Part shown: positions 16,908-25,945 of the stretch, in pieces
Position numbering within the stretch: position 1 is the first letter of the stretch
How the letters are laid out: each line of letters opens with the position of its first letter
Translations under genes and position numbers: made by a program
The notes under the pieces: model-generated
The model's database searches: none
What the model was told of the DNA's origin: nothing
What the model saw: the letters and a program-made list of their open reading frames with translations, nothing else
From: Clostridia bacterium
GTDB taxonomy: Bacteria > Bacillota > Clostridia > Oscillospirales > Acutalibacteraceae
NCBI GenBank assembly: GCA_017622555.1
Contig: JAGAQV010000020.1
Span: 1-62,643 of the forward strand
Length of the DNA stretch: 62,643 bases
Direction of reading: 5' to 3'

Positions 16908-18134
16908 TTAATCCTTCAACGATTGCATATACTTATGCATTGTTTCGGCAACTACCTTACTGTGAGCTACTGCCTCTACAACCGTTCGTGGTCCGTGAAC
17001 TACGTCACCGCTCGAAAAAATACCGGGTCTTGAGGTGTTGCCAAATTCATCGGCAATAAGTAAACCGTTATCGTTAGTAACAAGTCCCGTAGTTGAATTG
17101 ACGATTACGCTTTGCGGACCTTGGCTAATTGAAATTATAACGCTGTCGGCCTCGTAAAGACGATTTGTGCCCTCAACGTCTGTGAAGCTACCGTCTTCAT
17201 TTTCAATAACATCACAGAATATTACACCCTCGTCAACAATTTCAACAGGACGTTTGTTATATTCAAACTGTGTTCCCTCAAGCTTTGCATAGGTGTATTC
17301 ATATTTACTTGCCGCAACCGATTTAGTAAGCGAAAAACAGGTTAAATATTCTACACCGTGTCTTATGGCTGTCCTGGAAACATCCATAGCGGCATTTCCC
17401 GCACCTATAACAATAACCTTTTGTCCAAGCTTAAAAGCGTCGGGGTTATTCAAATAATTAATACCAAAATGAACGTGACCGAGTGTTTCGCCCTTAATAT
17501 GCAAGGCGTTGGGTTTCCACACACCTGTGCCGACAAAAATTGCTTTATAATCATCTCGGAAAAGATCATCTATACCAATTGAGCCACCGATATGTGTGTT
17601 AGGTCTAACCTTAATGCCCTTCATTTCAATATGGCGGTACTGAATATCATCAAGCACGGTTTTGGGAAGGCGAAAATCAGGAATGCCGTAGCGAAGAACG
17701 CCGCCGATTTCACTCTTATTTTCAAATATTGTAACCCTATAACCATAGCGTGCAAGTATAATAGCAATGGTTATTCCGGCAGGTCCTGAGCCAATTATTG
17801 CGGCTCTCATACCGTTCCATTCGGCAGGTCCCTTTACCATTTTGGGCGCATAGGTGCGTGATACATACTGTTCAATATCCGAAAATTGTATTGGCGCCCC
17901 TTTTTTGCCAAGAATACAATGCCCTTCGCATTGCTTTTCGTGGTTACATATAAGACTGCAAACTGTTGTAAGCGGATTATTTTCAAAAAGCAGCCTGCCC
18001 GCTTCATCAAGCTTGCTTTCTTTTAACAGCCCAATAACCTTGGGAATAGGTGTGTTTATTGGGCACCCCTTCACGCATTGTGGATTTTTACATTGCAAAC
18101 AGCGGTTAACCTCATCCATTATGTGTAATGCCAT
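16908..18134 (-). CDS. GltD-like FAD/NAD(P)-dependent iron-sulfur oxidoreductase
   Basis: 408 aa, the layout of the glutamate synthase small subunit and NfnB/SudA-type electron-transfer subunits. Residues 12-24 carry CxxCx4CxxxCP (CLQCKNPQCVKGC) and a second cysteine cluster follows near 60-80 (CSLICNHEKQCEGHC), together binding two 4Fe-4S clusters. The FAD site is IGSGPAGITIAIILARYG near 114, and the NAD(P) site is VIGAGNAAMDVSR near 245. ATG at 18134 is chosen because AAGGAGTG precedes it by the right distance. No gltA, nfnA or sulfide-related gene is nearby, so the electron partner is unknown and it is a single-gene unit. Confidence 0.88.
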   Translation of the reverse strand: MALHIMDEVNRCLQCKNPQCVKGCPINTPIPKVIGLLKESKLDEAGRLLFENNPLTTVCSLICNHEKQCEGHCILGKKGAPIQFSDIEQYVSRTYAPKMVKGPAEWNGMRAAIIGSGPAGITIAIILARYGYRVTIFENKSEIGGVLRYGIPDFRLPKTVLDDIQYRHIEMKGIKVRPNTHIGGSIGIDDLFRDDYKAIFVGTGVWKPNALHIKGETLGHVHFGINYLNNPDAFKLGQKVIVIGAGNAAMDVSRTAIRHGVEYLTCFSLTKSVAASKYEYTYAKLEGTQFEYNKRPVEIVDEGVIFCDVIENEDGSFTDVEGTNRLYEADSVIISISQGPQSVIVNSTTGLVTNDNGLLIADEFGNTSRPGIFSSGDVVHGPRTVVEAVAHSKVVAETMHKYMQSLKD

Positions 18135-18243
18135 AAACACACTCCTTTTTAATAAATTTGCATAATAATTATATCATTTGACCATATTAAAATCAAGCAA
18201 ATGCAAACAGTCAAATATTTGCAATTTTTTAAAACCAAACCAC

Positions 18244-18272
18244 TTGATTTTTAATTATTTTTGATATAAAAT
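18244..18272 (+). promoter_or_regulatory. Promoter of the pnuC leader
   Basis: TTGATT (18244-18249), 17-bp spacer and TAAAAT (18267-18272). It predicts a transcript starting near 18279, just upstream of the structured leader. Confidence 0.6.
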
Positions 18273-18292
18273 AATTAAAAATAATATTTTAT

Positions 18293-18368
18293 CTGCCACC
18301 GGGTAGAGAATGTCTGACATTCACTTGCACATCGTTAGGTCTTTGAAGATGTGTGGTGAATGTTTTTT
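18293..18368 (+). promoter_or_regulatory. Transcription-attenuating leader (candidate riboswitch) upstream of pnuC
   Basis: Three helices can be drawn. (a) CUGCC/GGUAG at 18293-18306. (b) GAAUGU-CUG-ACAUUC at 18308-18322. (c) A long terminator stem: CATTCAC (18318-18324) and CACATC (18328-18333) pair with GATGTG (18348-18353) and GTGAATG (18356-18362), followed by six T at 18363-18368. Helix b uses the same ACATTC bases as the 5' arm of c, so b and c exclude each other: a terminator/antiterminator switch. The pnuC ribosome site (AAGGTG) lies after the terminator. The ligand is unknown; an NAD- or NMN-related ligand is the natural guess. I do not recognise the motif as a known class with certainty. 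Confidence 0.6.
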
Positions 18369-18384
18369 AGTATAAGGTGAATTT

Positions 18385-19074
18385 ATGAAATTTTTAAAAC
18401 AATTTAAAGCCCTTTCAAAATTTGAGCTTGCACTATGGCTTTTATCAGTCGCTGTTGTAAGCATTTCGTTTTTGCTTTCACCCGATAAGGATTATTTATC
18501 GCTTTGCGCTTCAGTTATAGGGGTAACAGCCTTAATTTTCGTTGCAAAGGGGTATCTTTTAGGTCAAGTTCTAACCATAATTTTTGCACTTTTTTATGGT
18601 ATTATTTCATTTTTCTTTTCATATTACGGCGAAATGATTACCTATGTTTTTATGACAGCACCCATGGCGGTAATGGCTTTAATTCAGTGGTATAAAAACC
18701 CTTATAAAGATACTGACGAGGTTAACGTACAGTCAATAACCAAAAAGCAAATAACCGTTATGCTGACTTTGGCGGCTTTGGTCACCTTTGTGTTTTACTA
18801 TATTTTAAAATGGCTTGGAAACGCCAATTTAATTATCAGCACACTTTCAATAACAACCAGCTTTTTAGCTTGTTACTTAACCTTTTTGCGTTCCCCATAT
18901 TATGCATTAGCCTATGCCGCAAATGATATTGTACTTATTATTTTATGGGTACTTGCTTCAATCCGTAGCCCGTCCTACATACCTATGATTTTTTGTTTTA
19001 TAATGTTTTTCGCCAACGATATTTACGGCTTTATAAACTGGAAAAGAATGAAAATGCAACAAAGCATAGAGTAA
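18385..19074 (+). CDS. pnuC: PnuC-type vitamin/nucleoside transporter
   Basis: 229 aa with about seven hydrophobic segments and the PnuC signature WYKNP (QWYKNPYKD near residue 110, the usual W..NP). PnuC proteins move nicotinamide riboside by facilitated diffusion; close relatives carry thiamine, riboflavin or deoxynucleosides, so the substrate is not certain from sequence alone. ATG at 18385 follows AAGGTG. The attenuator just upstream indicates metabolite-dependent expression, typical of salvage transporters. No TPP or FMN riboswitch is visible, which argues mildly against thiamine or riboflavin. Confidence 0.85.
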   Translation: MKFLKQFKALSKFELALWLLSVAVVSISFLLSPDKDYLSLCASVIGVTALIFVAKGYLLGQVLTIIFALFYGIISFFFSYYGEMITYVFMTAPMAVMALIQWYKNPYKDTDEVNVQSITKKQITVMLTLAALVTFVFYYILKWLGNANLIISTLSITTSFLACYLTFLRSPYYALAYAANDIVLIILWVLASIRSPSYIPMIFCFIMFFANDIYGFINWKRMKMQQSIE

Positions 19075-19129
19075 TCTAGTTGAATTTAAAGCACGTATAT
19101 GCTATACTGACCGCAAAGGACGTGAATGT

Positions 19130-19450
19130 GTGAACAAAAAAATGAATGTTTTTTCAATTATTATGATTGTTTTGCTTATATTAGTTAATTTGGCACACCT
19201 TATTTGGACTTTTGGGTTAGTCAGCGAACAAATTAAAACCGGATTTGGCTTTGGTACGAATATGGAAATTGGCGTACTTTACCCTTGGATTACCGAAATT
19301 TTGTGTTCACCTGTTTTGATAAGCGCAATTGTTTATTTAATTATTTCAATTTTTAAACGTCCGAACAAAAACTTGTTGATAAGTAATATTGCTCTTTTCA
19401 GTACAATTCTTTTACAATATATAATAACAAATTTATTTATTTGGTTTTAA
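19130..19450 (+). CDS. Small membrane protein of unknown function
   Basis: 106 aa, three hydrophobic helices (about residues 7-28, 48-72 and 80-104) joined by short loops. The start is probably GTG at 19130 with AAGGA about ten bases upstream; an ATG four codons later is the alternative. It lies 55 bp after pnuC on the same strand with no terminator between, so co-transcription is likely. I do not recognise a family. Confidence 0.6.
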   Translation: MNKKMNVFSIIMIVLLILVNLAHLIWTFGLVSEQIKTGFGFGTNMEIGVLYPWITEILCSPVLISAIVYLIISIFKRPNKNLLISNIALFSTILLQYIITNLFIWF

Positions 19451-19459
19451 AATAAAAAG

Positions 19460-19484
19460 CACCCGTTTAAACGGGTGTTTTTTT
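19460..19484. terminator. Shared convergent terminator
   Basis: A perfect palindrome CACCCGTTTAAACGGGTG with T-runs on both sides, serving both the small membrane protein gene (plus) and the MATE gene (minus). It overlaps the MATE stop codon. Confidence 0.85.
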
Positions 19485-20834
19485 GATATTAAGTATTTTT
19501 TTAATAAACCAAATACAAAATGGAATCGAGGTTATAAAGGTTAAAATGTCAGCCAAAGGCTGTGTCATTAAAACGCCATCCATTTTAAAGAAAAATGGCA
19601 AAATTAAAATTAGCGGAATAAAATACACACCCTGCCTGCAGGAAGCCAAAAAGGTTGCGCCCTTTACAAAGCCGAGGGACTGATACATCATATTAACGTA
19701 AGACGAAAATCCCAAAAACGGAAGCGCAAAGGCGTGCATAGCAAGAAGCCTTGCACCAATTTTTGAAACCTCGGGGTTTTCTGCCCCAAAAAGATTCATA
19801 ACACCGGTTGGTACTGTCGCACAAAGTATTGCACCAAGGCCTGCCGCGCATGAGCCGAAAATTGTTGCCACAACAAACACCTTTTTAACACGGTCAAGCC
19901 GTTTTGCACCATAGTTATAGCCCGCAATAGGTTGAAAGCCTTGTCCAACACCTAAAACGATGGAACGAAGGAAAATATAAACCTTGTTTGCAAGGCTTAC
20001 TGCCGCAACAGCGGCATCGCCGTAAATTTTAACCCGAACATTAAGTAAAGTGGTAGCTACACTGCCAAGACCTTGCCTGAACACAGTAGGCGCACCGGTT
20101 TTAATAATAAGCCAATAATCCTTTATGCTGTGGCTTATAAATTTGGGTGAAAGCTTAATTACACCCTTGCCTAAAACGTAAAACGCCATTGCAATTGAAA
20201 AGCTTATTGCCTGACTTATGGCGGTCGCAATTGCGGCGCCCTTTACACCAAGACCAAAAACAAAAATAAAAATTGGGTCAAGGCCCATATTTATAAGACC
20301 GCCCGAGAGACCGACAAGCATTGAAAATGTGGCTCGTCCCTCAGCACGAAGTAATGGGCCCAAAACAAAGGACGTGCACATAAGCGGCGCGGCAATTAAA
20401 ATTACCGTTGCATAATCTCTTGCATAGGGTAAAATGGTTTCGGTAGCACCGATAAGTAATAACAGCGGGTCTAAAACCAAAAGACAAATTACCGCAATTA
20501 AAAGACCTAAAACAAAGCCCATTAAAACCGCGCTTGAAGCAAAGCGGTTTGCGGCATTATTATCCTTTTCGCCAAGCTTTCGGGAAACAATACTGCTGCT
20601 TCCCATTGAAACACCAAAGCCCACCGACTGTATGATTGATTGTATGGAAAATACAATACCCACACCGCCGATAGCACTCTCCCCCAAGCTTGTTACAAAA
20701 TATGTGTCAGCCATATTGTAAATAGAGGACAGCAGCATATTTGCAACCGACGGTAATGACAGCGAAATTAAAAGCCGTGTTATTGGTGTTTCGGTCATTC
20801 TTTTGTGTTGTAATTCACTAGTTAGTGTTTTCAT
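19467..20834 (-). CDS. MATE family multidrug/Na+-type efflux transporter
   Basis: 455 aa with twelve predicted membrane segments in two related halves, the MATE (NorM/DinF) layout. The N-terminal half carries the usual SLPSVANMLLSSIYNMADTY helix start and the second half the matching VGQGFQPIAGYNYGA segment near residue 300. It exports cationic drugs or metabolites against Na+ or H+. The ATG at 20834 comes 1 bp after the stop of the DUF1653 gene. No regulator is adjacent, and the substrate is unknown. Confidence 0.93.
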   Translation of the reverse strand: MKTLTSELQHKRMTETPITRLLISLSLPSVANMLLSSIYNMADTYFVTSLGESAIGGVGIVFSIQSIIQSVGFGVSMGSSSIVSRKLGEKDNNAANRFASSAVLMGFVLGLLIAVICLLVLDPLLLLIGATETILPYARDYATVILIAAPLMCTSFVLGPLLRAEGRATFSMLVGLSGGLINMGLDPIFIFVFGLGVKGAAIATAISQAISFSIAMAFYVLGKGVIKLSPKFISHSIKDYWLIIKTGAPTVFRQGLGSVATTLLNVRVKIYGDAAVAAVSLANKVYIFLRSIVLGVGQGFQPIAGYNYGAKRLDRVKKVFVVATIFGSCAAGLGAILCATVPTGVMNLFGAENPEVSKIGARLLAMHAFALPFLGFSSYVNMMYQSLGFVKGATFLASCRQGVYFIPLILILPFFFKMDGVLMTQPLADILTFITSIPFCIWFIKKILNIKKTPV

Positions 20835-20835
20835 T

Positions 20836-21042
20836 TTAATCGCCTATATACTGAAATCTCTTAAAGGTTTTTCCATCACGGGTTATTTCCTCATCCCACA
20901 TTGAAAGGGGTCTTACCCAAATTTCCCCATCCCCGTAAAGCGCTTTGTAAACAACCATTTTTTCAAGCGTTTCGCTATGGTTGGCAACTGCCAAAACCTC
21001 GTATTCATTACCCTTAAAGTGACGATATTTCCCTAGCTTCAT
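20836..21042 (-). CDS. DUF1653 domain protein
   Basis: 68 aa that is almost entirely one DUF1653 domain: GKYRHFKGNEYEVLAVANHS, then VVYKALYGDGEIWVRPLSMW and a C-terminal KRFQ. This small beta-barrel family has no firmly known role. I prefer ATG at 21042, with GGAAG eight bases upstream, over an in-frame TTG two codons earlier. It is tightly linked to the MATE gene. Confidence 0.85.
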   Translation of the reverse strand: MKLGKYRHFKGNEYEVLAVANHSETLEKMVVYKALYGDGEIWVRPLSMWDEEITRDGKTFKRFQYIGD

Positions 21043-21065
21043 TTTCAAAACTTCCTTTAAACAAA

Positions 21066-21083
21066 GCCACCCAAAAGGGTGGC
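21066..21083 (-). terminator. Terminator of the small membrane protein gene
   Basis: GCCACCC-loop-GGGTGGC hairpin followed on the minus strand by TTTGTTT, just after the stop codon of the 76-aa gene. Confidence 0.75.
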
Positions 21084-21089
21084 TTATAT

Positions 21090-21320
21090 TTATTCATTAC
21101 ATCTACAACGTGCAAAAAGCGCCGTAAATATTGCGGCAAGCAACAAAACTATACCCAAAATTACAATTGCTACAATGTTTTCAAGCACAAAGCCCGAAAA
21201 ATACGAGCCGATTATTGCACCAACAACAAGTGCAACCACAAACAAGCTTATGCCAATTATCCAAGCAGTCACTTTACTGCGGCAGCCCATGCCACAACAA
21301 TTACATCTGTCAGTTAACAT
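21090..21320 (-). CDS. Small Cys-flanked membrane protein
   Basis: 76 aa. A cysteine-rich head (CNCCGMGCRS), two hydrophobic helices (about residues 17-42 and 46-70) and a cysteine-containing tail (RCRCNE). ATG at 21320 follows AAGGTGAAGATGT. Arrangement and size suggest a short two-pass membrane protein that may bind metal through its terminal cysteines; this is inference and no family is recognised. Confidence 0.6.
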   Translation of the reverse strand: MLTDRCNCCGMGCRSKVTAWIIGISLFVVALVVGAIIGSYFSGFVLENIVAIVILGIVLLLAAIFTALFARCRCNE

Positions 21321-21388
21321 ACATCTTCACCTTTAAAATATTATTGACATTTAAGTCATTAACATTTTATGCAAAAGATGGACAACTG

Positions 21389-22777
21389 TTACTTCATAAA
21401 TTCATACATTGCGCGGTAGCACATATAAACGTCAAACTTTGCGGTGGTTTCAAAGGGTGCGTGCATTGAAAGCACAGGAACGCCTAAATCAATAACGTCC
21501 ACACCCATATTTGCAATATATTTTGCAACAGTACCGCCGCCGCCTAAGTCAACCTTACCAAGCTCACCCGTTTGCCAAACAATACCTGCTTTATCAAGAA
21601 GTCCCATAACAAAAGCTGTAAATTCAGCTGAGGCATCACTTGTCGAGGACTTTCCGCCTGCGCCTGTATATTTGGTAACCACAACGCCGTAATTTACAAA
21701 GCTTGCGTTTTTACGTTCCATAACCTCAGGGAAGGTGGGGTCAAGCGCGGCGTTAACGTCAGCCGATAAGCATTTGGAATTGCGAAGCGCCACGGTAGCG
21801 TCACCACCCTGCATTTTCGCAAGGTCGCCAATTAAAAAACGTAAAAAGTCTGACTGAAGACCTGTATTACCGCATGAGCCGATTTCTTCCTTGTCGGCCA
21901 AAATTGCAATTGCGGTTTTTTCAGGGTTTTTAACATTCATAATAGCAGTAAGCGCAGGATATGCACAAACACGGTCGTCCTGACCGTAACCGCCGATAAG
22001 TGACCTGTCAAAGCCAATATCACAAGCCTTAAAGGCAGGCACCATAGTAAGCTCGGCTGATAAGAAGTCGCCTTCGGTAATACCGTATTTTTCGTTTAAA
22101 AGCTTTAAAATATTAAGCTTTACAAGCTCACTGCCCTCATCATCCTTAAAGGGATGGCTACCAACTAAAACATTAAGCTCTTCACCCTTGATACCATCGT
22201 GAAGGGTGCGTTTGTCCTGCTCTTTTGAAAGGTGAGGAAGTAAATCGCCAATAACAAACTTGGGCTCATCATCCTTTTCACCAAGACTTACTTCAACCAC
22301 ACTGCCGTCACGAAGAGCAAACACACCGTGAAGCGCCAAGGGCATAACTGTCCACTGATATTTTCTTATACCGCCATAGTAATGAGTTTTAAAAAGCGCT
22401 AAATCGCTGTCTTCATAAAGGGGGTTAGGCTTTAAATCAAGACGAGGTGAATCAATATGAGCTGCAGTTATATTTGTGCCGTTTTCAACCGCCTGGTTAC
22501 CAATAACCGCAAAAGCCACAGTTTTACCTCGGTTGTTAAAATAAACCTTGTCACCCGCATTATAGGTTTTACCTATCTCAAAAGGAACAAATCCGTTTTC
22601 CTCAGCCATTTTAATTGATTCTTTTACGGCTTCACGCTCGGTTTTAGCGGCATCTAAAAAAGCCTTATAGCCTTCACAGTATTCATCAGCCTTTGCCAAA
22701 ACAATACTGTCTTCAACAAGACGGCCGTTCTTTTTAGTTAAAAAAAGCTGTTCCTTTAATTCTTTAATATCGCTCAT
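21389..22777 (-). CDS. M18 family aminopeptidase (aspartyl aminopeptidase-like)
   Basis: 462-aa cytosolic metallopeptidase that trims N-terminal residues, with acidic preference typical of the family. Di-zinc ligands are visible in TAAHIDSPRLDLKPNPLYED near 104 and ADKEEIGSCGNTG near 295, and a late His in VLSMHAPFETT. The 4-bp ATGA overlap with coaE upstream shows coupling. Last gene of the prfA-sua5-coaE operon. Confidence 0.92.
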   Translation of the reverse strand: MSDIKELKEQLFLTKKNGRLVEDSIVLAKADEYCEGYKAFLDAAKTEREAVKESIKMAEENGFVPFEIGKTYNAGDKVYFNNRGKTVAFAVIGNQAVENGTNITAAHIDSPRLDLKPNPLYEDSDLALFKTHYYGGIRKYQWTVMPLALHGVFALRDGSVVEVSLGEKDDEPKFVIGDLLPHLSKEQDKRTLHDGIKGEELNVLVGSHPFKDDEGSELVKLNILKLLNEKYGITEGDFLSAELTMVPAFKACDIGFDRSLIGGYGQDDRVCAYPALTAIMNVKNPEKTAIAILADKEEIGSCGNTGLQSDFLRFLIGDLAKMQGGDATVALRNSKCLSADVNAALDPTFPEVMERKNASFVNYGVVVTKYTGAGGKSSTSDASAEFTAFVMGLLDKAGIVWQTGELGKVDLGGGGTVAKYIANMGVDVIDLGVPVLSMHAPFETTAKFDVYMCYRAMYEFMK

Positions 22778-23355
22778 AATTCAAAAATCTCCTTTAAAAG
22801 ATTTAAAAAGTCATTATTAAAAGTATTCTCGTCACTGTTGTTATATATTACAAAATCGCATTTTTCTTTGTAAAAATCATCGCTTTTGCCTGCATTAATT
22901 CGCAAAAGCGCCTGTTCGGTTGTAATATTATCACGAGCCAAAATTCGCTTTAAACGTAAATCCTTATCCGATAAAACCGCTACCGTTTTACTGCAAATTT
23001 CATTCACACCGCTTTCAAAAAGTGTGGGCGCATCTAAAAGCACATTATCATCTTTTATTTCAGCCATAACCATTTTTTTAATTATGGGTAGGAGGGTTTG
23101 GTTTAAAAGGGCGGTGCTGTCCTTATCCTTAAAAGCCTTTTCGGCCAAAGCTTTACGGTTTAAGGTGCCGTCATTATTTAAAATATCATCGCCAAACGCT
23201 TTTACGACAGCCAAAAGACCTTCTTCACCCTTTTCGGTGGCTTTGCGGGCAATAATATCACAGTCAATATGCTTTATGCCAAGGCTTTTACAAAGCGTGG
23301 CGGCACTGCTTTTACCCGCGCCTGTAGGACCTGTTAATCCAACTATAATGCTCAT
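22774..23355 (-). CDS. coaE: Dephospho-CoA kinase
   Basis: 193 aa; phosphorylates the ribose 3'-hydroxyl of dephospho-CoA, the last step of CoA synthesis. The P-loop GLTGPTGAGKSSAATLC is at residues 6-22, followed by the CoaE motif HIDCDIIARKATE with the catalytic Asp. Length is normal. It overlaps sua5 by ATGA upstream and the aminopeptidase by ATGA downstream. Confidence 0.95.
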   Translation of the reverse strand: MSIIVGLTGPTGAGKSSAATLCKSLGIKHIDCDIIARKATEKGEEGLLAVVKAFGDDILNNDGTLNRKALAEKAFKDKDSTALLNQTLLPIIKKMVMAEIKDDNVLLDAPTLFESGVNEICSKTVAVLSDKDLRLKRILARDNITTEQALLRINAGKSDDFYKEKCDFVIYNNSDENTFNNDFLNLLKEIFEL

Positions 23356-24368
23356 AACTTTATCACCTTAAATGCGGCGGCGCGGATAAGTCGGTTATAA
23401 ACCGCTAAACCCACACCCTCTTTTTCAGGGGCGTGAATAAACACACGCTCGGCGCCGAACTTATCCACCTCACGAAGTACTGCAAAAATCGAATGTGCAA
23501 GGCTTAGTTTATCATCCTTTTTACCATAAATAAGCTTTGGTATTTTTATATCATTAGCTTCTTCCTCAAAGCAAACCGCCACCGCATTTTCCTGCTTGTT
23601 TACAAAATCGGTAAAGGTATCACCCTCTACCAAAAAGGCTTCGGTTTTGGGAGCATAATGCTTATATTTCATACCCGGACTTTCTGCCTTGTCGCCGCTT
23701 TTAAGTTCGTTTAAAACCGCATCGGCAATTTCAAGTGTAGGTAAAAATTTAAGTAGCTGTTCATAGGTTACCGCACCCGGTCGAAGCAGTATGGGCGTTT
23801 GGCCAACAAGGGTAATAACGGTCGATTCAACACCAAAATCGCAGTCATCCCCCATAATTACCGCATCAATTTTACCGTCCAAATCACCGACAACGTGTTT
23901 AGCGCTTGTGGGGCTGGGTCTGCCCGAAACATTAGCCGACGGTGCGGCAAGGGGTAATCCGCTTTTTTTAATTACATCAAGTGCGATTTGGTTTGACGGC
24001 ATTCTGACCGCCACAGTTAAAAGACCTGCCGAAACACTTTCAGCCACATTTTTGGTACGGTGAAGCACCATTGTCAAAGGTCCCGGCCAAAAATTTTCAG
24101 CCAAAGTATAAACTATTTCGGGTATATCCTCGGCAACGTCACTAAGCATTTCCATATCACTTATATGAACAATTAATGGGTTGTCCTGCGGTCTGCCCTT
24201 CGCCTCAAAAACCTTTTTAATGGCGTTATTATCATAAGCGCTTGCGGCTAGACCGTAAACCGTTTCAGTAGGCACACCAACAACACCGCCGTTTTTTAAA
24301 ATTTCGGCAGCGGTGGTAATGCTGTTTTGATATTCGGTTTTGCTTACTGCAAGCTTTAGGGTTTTCAT
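23352..24368 (-). CDS. sua5: L-threonylcarbamoyladenylate synthase (Sua5 type)
   Basis: 338 aa; makes threonylcarbamoyl-AMP for the t6A37 modification of ANN-decoding tRNAs. An N-terminal YrdC domain (about 1-205) carries GGVVGVPTETVYGLAASAYD and KGRPQDNPLIVH; the C-terminal Sua5 domain follows the linker SPGMKYKHYAPKTEAF, which distinguishes it from short TsaC. ATG at 24368 is 2 bp after the prfA stop, matching the prfA-sua5 order also found in Bacillus (without prmC here). Confidence 0.94.
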   Translation of the reverse strand: MKTLKLAVSKTEYQNSITTAAEILKNGGVVGVPTETVYGLAASAYDNNAIKKVFEAKGRPQDNPLIVHISDMEMLSDVAEDIPEIVYTLAENFWPGPLTMVLHRTKNVAESVSAGLLTVAVRMPSNQIALDVIKKSGLPLAAPSANVSGRPSPTSAKHVVGDLDGKIDAVIMGDDCDFGVESTVITLVGQTPILLRPGAVTYEQLLKFLPTLEIADAVLNELKSGDKAESPGMKYKHYAPKTEAFLVEGDTFTDFVNKQENAVAVCFEEEANDIKIPKLIYGKKDDKLSLAHSIFAVLREVDKFGAERVFIHAPEKEGVGLAVYNRLIRAAAFKVIKL

Positions 24369-24370
24369 TT

Positions 24371-25447
24371 TTAATTTTCTTCCTCTGATTTTAAAGCTTC
24401 GGTACGGTAATATGTGATAAGTCCATCAACGATTTCATCAATATCACCGTTTAAAATTTGGTCTAGCTTATAAAGGGTTAGGCCAATTCTATGGTCGGTT
24501 ACACGGCCTTGTGGGTAGTTGTAGGTGCGAATACGTTCACTTCTATCCCCTGTGCCAACCTGACTTTTACGGTCAGAAGCAATTGCTTCGTCGTGCTTTC
24601 TTTGTTCTTCATCAAAAAGGCGGGCACGCAAAATGCGAAGCGCCTTATCTTTATTCTTAAACTGGCTTCTTTCGTCCTGACATTCAACAACAGTACCTGT
24701 AGGAATGTGGGTTACACGAATAGCTGAAGAGGTTTTGTTAATGTGCTGACCACCCGCACCGCTTGAGCGGAAGGTATCAATTTTAAGGTCAGCAGGGTTA
24801 ATTTCAAGCTCAACCTCGTCCGCTTCGGGAAGCACCGCAACCGTAACGGTAGAGGTGTGAATACGACCTTGAGTTTCGGTGTCAGGCACACGCTGAACAC
24901 GGTGAACACCGCTTTCATACTTAAAGCGTGAATATGCACCGCTACCCTCAATCATAAAGCTGATTTCCTTATAGCCGCCAAGCTCGGTTTCGTTAGCATT
25001 GCTAATTTCAATTTGCCAACGCTTTGATTCGGCATACATTGAATACATACGGTAAAGGGATGCTGCAAAAAGTGCCGCTTCCTCACCGCCTGCACCACCA
25101 CGAATTTCAATAATAACGTTTTTATCATCATTCGGGTCTTTGGGCAATAATAAAATTTTAAGCTCGTCAGCAAAAGCCACAATGTTTTCTTTTGCTTCTT
25201 TGAGCTCTTCTTCGGCAAGCTCTTTAAAATCCTTATCTAAATTTGGTTCACTTAAAATTTCAAGCGCTTCCTTTTCAGCGTTTTTTGCCGAAACATACTG
25301 CTTATATTTTTCAACAATGGGGGTGAGCTCGCTATATTCCTTCATCAGTTTACGGAACAGTTCATTATCCGATGCAACGTCAGGGCGGGTAAGCTCAATA
25401 CCGATTTGTTCGTGGCGGTTTACAACCGATTCTAATTTATCAAACAC
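24371..25447 (-). CDS. prfA: Peptide chain release factor 1
   Basis: 358 aa; terminates translation at UAA/UAG. The stop-codon reading PxT motif is PDT within [17 protein letters not shown], and the hydrolysis motif GGQ lies in [17 protein letters not shown], both intact. The start is GTG at 25447 and shares its first base with the TAG stop of the DUF951 gene. Its neighbour order is typical for Firmicutes. Confidence 0.97.
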   Translation of the reverse strand: MFDKLESVVNRHEQIGIELTRPDVASDNELFRKLMKEYSELTPIVEKYKQYVSAKNAEKEALEILSEPNLDKDFKELAEEELKEAKENIVAFADELKILLLPKDPNDDKNVIIEIRGGAGGEEAALFAASLYRMYSMYAESKRWQIEISNANETELGGYKEISFMIEGSGAYSRFKYESGVHRVQRVPDTETQGRIHTSTVTVAVLPEADEVELEINPADLKIDTFRSSGAGGQHINKTSSAIRVTHIPTGTVVECQDERSQFKNKDKALRILRARLFDEEQRKHDEAIASDRKSQVGTGDRSERIRTYNYPQGRVTDHRIGLTLYKLDQILNGDIDEIVDGLITYYRTEALKSEEEN

Positions 25448-25632
25448 TATTCTTCACCTTTAATAATTTTCTTCACACTTTTTTCGGCCTTAGTGCGCGG
25501 CACCATAAATTCCCTGCCACAGCCCTCACACCGAAGCTTAAAGTCCATACCAATGCGGGTAACGGTAAAAATATCATTTCCGCAGGGGTGTTTTTTCTTC
25601 ATTAAAAGCTTATCACCGACTTGTATATCCAT
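25447..25632 (-). CDS. DUF951 small protein
   Basis: 61 aa; DUF951 family with [14 protein letters not shown] near the start and [16 protein letters not shown] in the middle, i.e. a Cys plus CxxC set that could bind zinc. It heads the prfA operon. The role of the family is not established; its spacing suggests it is co-translated with prfA. Confidence 0.85.
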   Translation of the reverse strand: MDIQVGDKLLMKKKHPCGNDIFTVTRIGMDFKLRCEGCGREFMVPRTKAEKSVKKIIKGEE

Positions 25633-25708
25633 TACCGCACCTCTTTTGCATAATTATACAGTATATATTATATAACATTTTTATCCAAAAGGCAATACGG
25701 AGGAAAAA

Positions 25709-25894
25709 TAAATTGGGGTTTATCGCTTAGGCGAAATTCGGAATTCGTAATGCGTAATTCGTAATTATACAACAATTTAATTGTGCATTTGTAGGGGAAC
25801 CCATTGGTTTCCCGTTAATTTGGCGAATTACTGACGGGCGACCACTGGTCGCCCCTACATGTATGCATCTCCCCTATAAACTATAATTTGAAAT
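25709..25894. repeat. MITE-like palindromic repeat, copy A
   Basis: 186 bp, about 96% identical (8 differences) to 61983-62168. The ends are imperfect inverted repeats (AAATTGGGGTTTAT and, inverted, AAATTATAGTTTAT). Inside are hairpins GGGAACCCATTGGTTTCCC and GGGCGACCACTGGTCGCCC enclosed by TGTAGGGG/CCCCTACA. No coding capacity. It fills most of the 313-bp gap between the DUF951 gene and the hexapeptide-repeat gene. Confidence 0.85.
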
Positions 25895-25903
25895 AATATA
25901 ACT

Positions 25904-25932
25904 AAGGCACCTCCCATTAGGAAGGTGCCTTA
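25904..25932 (-). terminator. Terminator after the hexapeptide-repeat gene
   Basis: AAGGCACCT / AGGTGCCTT stem with a short loop, then an AT-rich TTAG run on the minus strand, 14 bp after the stop codon of the preceding gene. Confidence 0.7.
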
Positions 25933-25945
25933 AAGGTGGCTGCTT

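Noticed and set aside
25709-25894. Repeat copies as CRISPR or small RNA genes
   Set aside because: Only widely separated copies, no spacer-repeat periodicity and no promoter-like boxes; inverted ends fit a MITE better.
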